12,630 nucleotides of DNA from Ettlia oleoabundans (Eukaryota; Chlorophyta; Chlorophyceae; Chlamydomonadales): positions 1-12,630 of the forward strand of contig JAAMXP010002155.1 in NCBI GenBank assembly GCA_019693395.1, written 5' to 3'. Positions 1 through 6,900 of the stretch are shown piece after piece. The stretch's first letter is position 1, and each line of letters starts with the position of its first letter. Both the position numbers and the translations under genes were made by a program. The notes beneath the pieces are model-generated. The model searched no databases and was not told where the DNA came from. It saw only the letters and a list, made by a program, of their open reading frames with translations.

Positions 1-720
1 CCCCCCCCCACCCCAATGTGGCAGGTGGGCTGTGGCGGCGGTGAGACGGGCGTCGTCGTAAGTGAGCACGGTAATGAGGCGCGAGTACGGTAGCTGTCCC
101 ACCTTGCCTCTGGCATAGCCCTGGGTGTGGTGAGTGCTTTCCCCAGCCCTTGTAGGTGTTGTGGTGTGCTGGAGATGGGTGGTTGTGTGCTGTGCCTAGT
201 GGTGCTGTGCACATGTGGGCGGCGGTGGGTGGGCGGAGCGGTCACGCGGTGTCGGTGTGTGTTGCTTGTGTCTGTGCTGTGTCTCACCAAGGTACTGAGT
301 AGTTTTGTGGTGTCACCCCTTGTGTCTTCCTGCTTTGCTGCAGGTATTGGTGTCAGTTTTGCTTGGTTTGGTTGTGGAGTAGTTGGATGTGGCGGCGGCG
401 TCGTGGCGGCGCGACGTGGGTGTGGTTTTTAATTTTATAAAAAAACTCGTGCGTGATGCGTGTGATGTTTCTGTGGTACACTTTCCTATTTTACGGGCAT
501 GCTGAGGTGGGTTGGATGCAGGGTTTGTGCTTGTACTATTACAACCAGGGCAGGGTGGCAGTGTGGGGGCTGGCAGGAAGCTGGGGCGGTACTGCCGATG
601 GTACCCGCAGTCCTGCATTGCTTTTTGGATGCTGTGCTTCCAGGCCGTCCGTCTGCAAGTTTCCCAGCCCCGTTTGGCTTCGTATGCACCCAGTTATGGC
701 TGAGGGCAGTCACCCCACCT
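1..720. other. G/T-rich region, no gene established
   Basis: On the plus strand this stretch is G/T-rich, the mirror image of the C/A-rich DNA from about 720 on. If sense-strand introns are G/T-rich, as in the FtsH-like gene, this suggests plus-strand transcription. A strong donor (GTC|GTAAGTGAG) is at 57/58. A possible last exon runs from an acceptor at 642/643 to TGA at 701–703 (AVRLQVSQPRLASYAPSYG), with TGTAA at about 724. Against this, the minus strand at about 15–121 also reads like protein (GQLPYSRLITVLTYDDARL). No product is recognised either way. Confidence 0.2.
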
Positions 721-779
721 GCATGTAACGCACACCCACACAGGTGCCAACACAGGCCCCTGTGCTGCACTGCAGTGGG

Positions 780-1652
780 TTACAGACGGTGTGGGATTGC
801 ATGCCCACGTGCACACCCGTTCTTGGCACCTCCAGGGCAGCAAACCTCAAGTTTCAGAGCTCCAATTGGCTCTGATTTGGGGAAGCACCACACCCATCTC
901 ACATGCAGTCAACCCAAACCTGATACTTTCCAGCATTTCACCCACTCATGTCCATCCTGCCCTCGTGCCTGGACCCCCACCACCGTTCTGCTGGACGCAG
1001 CTCTATGACTAACCAACAAAGGGTGACAGCGCAGCTTTCAGAGCCAAGAATGCATCTCCCACCAATAAGAGAGGCTGGATGGCAGCCAGGCCTGAGCCAA
1101 GCCAAACACTCACCTCCACCCAGCCCCACCAAACTGCACCCACACCCACCTTGAAAGCAGCCATCCCAAGCATGAACCCTCGTCACAAGTGTTAAAAGAG
1201 AGCCAGCAGCAAGTTCAACAGCTCGACTAGGCTGCCAAGCCATGCAACAATGACACAAAACAGCACCCCCGCACATACACACACTCACAAGCCACATGTG
1301 CCCGGTGGGCTTCGCCCTGCCTTGGAGGCTGGCCCAGGACCACCCACCCCACCCACAACCCCAGCAGGGCACCACGTTCACTCCTAAAACGACGAGCAAT
1401 CTGCACCCACACACCATAAGCACACACCTCCAGCTGCTGCCAGTCATGTGCCATCACATGGACGCCGCCGCTGCGCCCAAGGGATGGCAGCATTGCTGCT
1501 GCACCCCCACTCACACCACACCCCACGGCTGCTCCACGCCGCTCACAATGGTATTGCAAAGCCGTCAGCAGCGCCAAAAGCACGGGCACAGCAAGGGGGG
1601 AGAGGGATGGCAGGCCCATGGCCCATTGGCGGCGTGCCGCCGCTGCCGCCAC
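780..1652 (-). other. Possible unidentified minus-strand gene, four-exon chain (tentative)
   Basis: Four open blocks can be joined at GT–AG sites with consistent phase: 1428–1652 (first ATG at 1617–1619), 1150–1231, 1014–1091 and 780–871, ending in TAA. With that ATG the product is about 147 residues, starting MGLPSLSPLAVPVLLALLTA (a hydrophobic, signal-like start). The middle part reads AVELAAGSLLTLVTRV and LAAIQPLLLVGDAFLALKAA, mostly helical in character. The blocks are flanked by G/T-rich sense-strand sequence, as in the introns of the FtsH-like gene. Weak points: no family is recognised, one intron would be only 58 bases, and open frames are common in this composition. A minus-strand TGTAA overlaps the stop, and another is at about 538–543. 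Confidence 0.22.
1343..1362 (-). repeat. G-quadruplex motif
   Basis: The minus strand has G runs of 4, 3, 4 and 3 with loops TTGT, T and T. It lies in the stretch that would be the first intron (1232–1427) of the candidate minus-strand gene at 780–1652. Confidence 0.6.
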
Positions 1653-2640
1653 CTCACCCCCCTCGAGCCCAACCGCGGAACGGCCAGGCCCGGTGCTGCC
1701 CTAATCTCGTTCCTACGATACCAAACGTCCATCAGCGCTCGCTATCTGCAGCACCGGCGCCGCACAAAAGACAGGTACTGCGGCGGGTACGTGGCCGGAG
1801 CTCCACGCGTGCTAAGACCCGCGCCTCACCACCATCGTCCCACATTTGCTTCCAACGTCTCTCTGGCACTAGTGCCCCTCTCAGCGGTGCTTTGTGCGGC
1901 CGCTGGCTCGTTACCTACCTCCTGTAAAAACGAGCAACCCGCCGGCTGTCGCAGATGGCTGTGCAGCGCGCTTAAATTCGTTTGCCGCCAGCGGGTAAGC
2001 CGCATTGCAGCACCAGCGGCGCCAAACCTTGCAGCCCCAAACCCGGCCCAGCAGCGCGCAGCTGCGGCGGAATTTCAAACGGAGGCCAACGGTAAAGCTG
2101 TTGCCGCGCCCAGCGCCGCGCCCCACCAACCGCCGCACACCCAGGTGCCCGCTCGTCGCCGCCGCCAGCTGCTGCCTGCAGGTTGGGCACTCACATTACC
2201 ACATGTAGCCTCTCTTGGGCCCAGACAAGGCCTCATTGGGTGCTCCTGGTGTTGAACATCACAAATGCTGGTGCCTGGGGCAGGGGGGAAGCCTCAGCAG
2301 GCAGGGGCAGGAGGTTGTTGGGGGGCTGCGCCGCCGTGGCGCCCGACCGCCCGTGCCGCCGCTGCACTGCCTCCACTCAATGCACACTTGCCAGCCATGC
2401 TCACCACATCTGGCACCTGCCTTTTCAATGCTTCTGTGCAGGCAGCATGGCTGATAAGCAGCTGGAAGCTCCTGCACCCCAAGCAGCTGAGCTAAACATG
2501 GTGCTGGGTGCATGCGCGCCGCTCGCGCGCAAGGTCGTCCGCCGTGTCGCATGCACTCCCACACCCAGCCAGCAAAGCCCACCTTCTCCACCCCTTCTCT
2601 GTCAACCATCACATCATTTTGCTTCCCTCAATTGCCCTGG
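1653..2640. other. Unassigned GC-rich region with coding-like patches
   Basis: No gene is recognised. On the minus strand, an open patch at about 1732–1914 reads like protein (RRWKQMWDDGGEARVLARVE) and ends in TGA. A short start block at 2583–2609 (MVDREGVEK) is followed by GTGGGC. A patch at about 2416–2460 reads LLISHAACTEALKRQ before GTGCCA. These could be exons of one minus-strand gene reaching down to 780. On the plus strand, a patch near 2010–2180 is Ala/Pro/Gln-rich, and a good acceptor (pyrimidine tract plus GTGCAG) ends at about 2441. The two readings conflict and I cannot choose between them. Confidence 0.25.
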
Positions 2641-2694
2641 ATGGCTGTGCTGCCTTGCACAACCTTCTTTTGATGGGCCTTAAACATGCCTCTA

Positions 2695-2715
2695 CCCTAA
2701 ACCTAAACCCTAAAA
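2695..2715. repeat. Short interstitial telomere-like tract
   Basis: The plus strand reads CCCTAAA, CCTAAA, CCCTAAAA in direct succession: about three units of the plant/green-algal telomere repeat, the middle one lacking a C. It is far too short to be a telomere. It contains AAACCCTAA (2705–2713), identical to the plant telo-box promoter element. Confidence 0.7.
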
Positions 2716-2736
2716 AAAACTAAAAAAATATATAAT
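2705..2736 (-). promoter_or_regulatory. Possible promoter elements: telo-box plus TATATA
   Basis: The telo-box AAACCCTAA (2705–2713) is followed by A-rich sequence and TATATAAT (2729–2736). Read on the minus strand, the TATA-like element lies about 120 bases upstream of an ATG at 2607–2609, and the telo-box about 95 bases upstream. The order would suit a minus-strand gene starting near 2609. A/T tracts of this kind also occur by chance, and no gene is proven downstream. Confidence 0.2.
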
Positions 2737-3394
2737 TTTGCATTCTAAATCAATGCACGAGCCAATGCCGGCCTGGTCTTCATCATGGCTCTGGCCGTGG
2801 CTGACAGGGAGCGCCGGGGGGCACATGAGCCATCGTGGGGCGTCCAACACCCAGAAAACCCGGAAAATCCTTAGGTTCGTTTTCTGTTTTTTGAGAGTTC
2901 AAGGGACCCAGTAAAATTGCGAAGGACCGCTAAGGTTTCCGAAGGGACATCGTGTCTGAGGGGGTCCCAGACTCCATGGAATGTCGCTAGCCGTGGTGCT
3001 TTTGCTGACTCGAAAATGGCAACTACCGTTCCTCTAACCCCAGACCTTTGCCAGATTCAGTGGCTATGCAAACAATGGCGGCATATATTGAGTAGCAATA
3101 ATTGCTACCACTTGCTATAGACAAGATGGCGCACATGGGCTTGTTGCAACCCTGTGCTTGCTTTAACCAGTGTCATTGTGTTAACGAGGTGATCAAAGTG
3201 TAGGTCCACTACAGCAAGTCACTGGCTGAACGCATTGTATGACCGGCAAACGCAGAAGCATACTTGTGAAGTAGTGCATGAAGTTATCAAAGGTAGGGAC
3301 CAGGCGAGCGTGAGGGAAACATGCAACTTGAAATAGAGGCGATGAGTTGATGAGCAATGTTCAACCCAGCGGAAATCAGGCACTAGCAGGTCGA
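2737..3394. other. Gene-free 3' flank / probable 3' UTR of the FtsH-like gene
   Basis: This stretch follows the FtsH-like stop codon on the minus strand. It is AT-richer than the rest of the window and lacks the C/A bias of the introns. I find no homologous protein, RNA gene or terminal inverted repeats. A short perfect hairpin, GTAGCAA-TAA-TTGCTAC, sits at 3092–3108. The usual green-algal polyadenylation signal TGTAA does not occur on the minus strand here, so the transcript end cannot be placed. A short plus-strand open frame (2917–3120) has no recognisable features. Confidence 0.5.
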
Positions 3395-3907
3395 CTAATG
3401 AGCTTCGCCGCCATTGCCACCCGCACCACCGTTGCTGTTGTTGATAAAATTGTTATCTAAGCCCAATCCCACGGCTCCCTCTTGGAGGAGGTCTGCGATG
3501 TCAGTGCGGATGGAGTAGGGGTTGTTGGGAGCCCACCACGTGGGTACCACTCCATCCCCGTTGGCACCGTTGGCCCCATCGTAGTCATGCTTTGCCAAGT
3601 ATTCGGCCACTTGTTGGGACAACTCTTGTGAACTCTCCGCCTGCATGGGTTGTGGGAGTGGAAGAATGTTTTCCACCAAAGGAACCACGGCAGTACGGTA
3701 GTTAATATGCATAGGTACATGAACCTCGTTTTTACCATGAAGCCGTCCATGCATGTAAAGCCCAAAACAAAGATCATGCCCGCTAGAAGGAGCATCGACT
3801 GTAATCTGGCTTGTCGTGGAAGCTTACCGGCCTGCCAGGCCAATCAAGGCCGCCATCCTCAGCCCAGCCAAAGCCTTCAACATGTGCATCGGCAAATCGC
3901 TTCACGC
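3395..3907 (-). other. C-terminal extension of the FtsH-like protein (exons 25–26)
   Basis: Exons 3828–3907 and 3395–3640 encode residues 588–695 beyond the last M41 helix. The first part is aromatic and acidic ([17 protein letters not shown]). It is followed by a helical acidic stretch ([19 protein letters not shown]), a Trp-Pro-rich segment ([17 protein letters not shown]) and a low-complexity Asn/Gly tail (residues about 675–695). The donor GTAAGC and the acceptor CCCATGCAG are both good, and the phases match exon 24 and each other, which supports the joining. I know no named domain here. Final stop is TAG. Confidence 0.75.
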
Positions 3908-6900
3908 CTACACAAGGAGATATGACAGGTATATAGGTTAAGGGTTCAAGCTCCCTCACGTTGACGCTGCGTGCATCTAATACAAGAAGCAGCAGCACAT
4001 GCCAAGAATGCGACCAGATGCAAACACACTCTGCTCCTCCCTAGTAGTTGTTGCTCTTTGCTAGTAGTGAAAGCAAATTAGACGTGACCGCCTCGACTGG
4101 TCGTGTTGCCAGGTGGCAAAGGGTGCGTCTTTGGTAATTGGCAAAGCATACAGACGCCGAATGGGTGTCGATGCAGGAGTGCAGTTGGCACCACTATCAA
4201 TAGCGTGGAACCGTTGTGACTGGAAGAGGGCGCAGCTCATGGGGTAAGTCCAGACTAGCTTCACTCAGCACAGCTCAAATTTACGCACTTAGGCATGCAA
4301 CCCATGCAAGCGGCACCTGAAGCTTGACGCCCATCCTCAACACAACATGGACATGATACTTCTGAATTTGAAAACCATGCCACCAAAGCAACAGCATCTC
4401 CCCAATTTCGGCAACAGCATTCGACCTCTGGGCATTCCTTCTACACGCACCCTGTGCCCCAAGTAGCTCATGCAGCTCCTCCCCGGTCAGGCTCTCCCGC
4501 TCGATTAGTGCGGTGGTCAAGGCGGTTAATGCCTTGTAGTTGGTGGCCAGCCCGTAGTAGGCCTTGGCCTCTGCAGCCTCCACCAACTGCACATACATAC
4601 AAAAGCAGGCGAAGGATCAGGGGGAGGGTGCACTACAAAAGAAGAACAGGCAAGCTAGCATCGCAGCAACCGGAGTCCCCAACACCTCCCTGCCCGCTTC
4701 CCTGCCATCTTCCATCACTCCACCCACCTCCTCAATCTCTTCGTACGCAATCAGCGCAAGCTCGGTCGACACGTCGGCAATTGCACGGCTGCAGCGCAAC
4801 AGCAAATTGAGTTGCATGTACTTGATGTCGCAACAGGGCGCTGCCATGACATATGGAGCGGGCAAGCAAGGCTCGACCTTGAAGCAACGCATATGTTGGG
4901 GAATGCGTGGACAGAGACCGGTTCGCAGATTTACCTACTGCATGTCGACTAGCGCCACAGACAAACAGACATACACAGTGAGTGGGCAACGACCGGTAAA
5001 AGTAACACAACAAAGTCGGTTGCGGCTAGGAAGATGAGGTATACATAATCGCGAGCACTATGCCATTTGCCAGGCTGTTGACAGTCTTGTCTTACCCCCC
5101 GTTTCTAAGATATGATTCGTCATTGTCCATAAGCGACACTGGTCCCAACCGCTTGCTGCAGTAGGATGCGTGCAAACAGCCATTGATGAGCACTTGGGAG
5201 GAGTAGCACATGACCAAGGAGGCGCAAAGTTGCGAAAGCACGGCACAGGCAGGCAGTGCGCAGGCAAACATGTAGACAGGCACGGAGGATTGGAAGGCAC
5301 TTGAGCCGTTCAGCTGCAACCGTGCAAATTAACTACCATACCAGCTACAAGAAGTGTAGGAATCAGCACACCACTCACCTGAAGCCGCAACGGAAAACCA
5401 TCTCGCGTGCAATCATGTTTGCAGCCTTCAGAGGGGCAGGGGCCAAAGTAGAAAACATGCTAGTGGTTGAAGGGGAGCAAACGCACTAGTCTGTTCAGCC
5501 AGGCTATTGTTTATCAGCCGCCAAAGCACGTGCACACCCCCTGAGCATGACCAATGCAACCCCGTGTTGTGTCCAATAGGAACAATGCCTGATTGTACAA
5601 AGATTGTACATACGTCCACTGCCAGACCGATCCACACGGCATCTCACCTGCAAGTGCGTTGCGCCTGTTGTTGAAACGTTGGCCTCTCCAAGCACCAGGC
5701 GCTCGCCGCACCGCCCAGCCAGCGCCACCACCTATGGGGCAGACACAATATGATTTGAGCCAAGAAACACAACAGCTCCCGTGCTTAAATCCAACACCAG
5801 CACGCAAACTGTCTCCTCACAGTTGCCAAAGCATTGAACCACATACAACGTATCTAACCCCCACCCCCACTTGCAAACTAGCAGCTTGTCTGCAACCCCT
5901 TAGCACCAACTTCCGCCCTCACAGCCACAAACCACGCACCATCTTTGCCTCCATATACCCACGGGTCACCACACGACTCTCCAGGGCCTCCTCCTGCATT
6001 TCCATACAAAGGAGGGTGAAGACAACCTGGGGAACAGATGACAGGTGTCTAGAACAAAGACTTACAGCAAGAATATGGGCAGGTAGGGCACGAAGTGGCA
6101 GCGGTACAACGCCATGCATGTAGTGCAGGTGCAATGCAAGCTGTATTGTTCACCCACCCGTGGCAGGAAGTAAGTGTATCCCGAGGCCGCGCCTCCTGGG
6201 CAGACAGAGACCTGCAAGTGGAACAGGGAGCAAGAGGCAGGCACATGAGATAAGAACGGCAATAGGAAGCACAGCCAAGGATTGCACCTCCTACTCTTGC
6301 CTGGCTTAAAATCACCCAGGGAGCAGCCAGCAACATCACCACACAAATACTGCCGGCGCATGCTGGCGTGCTGCACCCACCCACCCAGGCAGCAACAGCA
6401 TAGCCACCGCATAGCTAACACCACCAGTCCATGCATGCATAATACCCAGCCGCCTACCCGCTGAATTTCGTCAAACTCTGGAGTGATGTAGCCGACGAGC
6501 GCACGCGAAGCCTCGTACACTGCAGCAGGGTTAACAGAACGGAATACATAGGGATCATGGCAGAGTGAGGATAAGCATGCCAGCAGGGTGTGATCAGCAA
6601 GCACCAGCCAGGAGGCAAGAACATTTGAGCGCAAAAGCGCCATAGTAAGGCTAGCATCATGTGTAGCAGGATACGATAATGCAAAAAAGCTAGCCGCGGC
6701 GAGAAGTGTGTCAGCTGCCCATGCGCTTCTACAACTAATGCATAACCGCTCATGTATCATGTATCACGCAGGGAACCGCTTCAGGTGTCACAGTCACCCA
6801 TCCAACAACTGTCCTTTTCCTGTGCCAAACATCCCCCGCCCCATCCTCACACCCCTTGTTCCCCCTTGTTCCCCCAGCAACGGCCCAAGGCGACTGCCCA

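Noticed and set aside
1296..2255. Plus-strand open frame of 319 codons
   Set aside because: It is the longest open frame, but the translation is Pro/His/Arg/Cys-rich with no domain, its composition follows the local base bias, and stops are rare in all frames here. The minus strand has more protein-like patches.
3457..3843. Hydrophobic minus-strand frame ([20 protein letters not shown] and following) that looks like membrane helices
   Set aside because: It lies mostly in the intron 3641–3827 of the FtsH-like gene. The splice sites there are strong and the phases fit, while this frame has no good start or splice into the gene and ends in low-quality sequence.
3940..3965. GGTTCAAGCTCCC, resembling a tRNA B box
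   Set aside because: No matching T-arm stem of normal length, no A box or acceptor stem around it; it lies inside an intron.
5092..5319. Extra in-frame sequence before [14 protein letters not shown]
   Set aside because: The open frame upstream of exon 22 looks like coding sequence, but splicing at 5155/5156 gives [12 protein letters not shown], which matches FtsH exactly. Retention would give a stop two codons into the intron.
6062..6760. Minus-strand open frame of 232 codons
   Set aside because: It is a read-through of exons 17 and 18 of the FtsH-like gene and their introns. Only the parts between the splice sites match the family.
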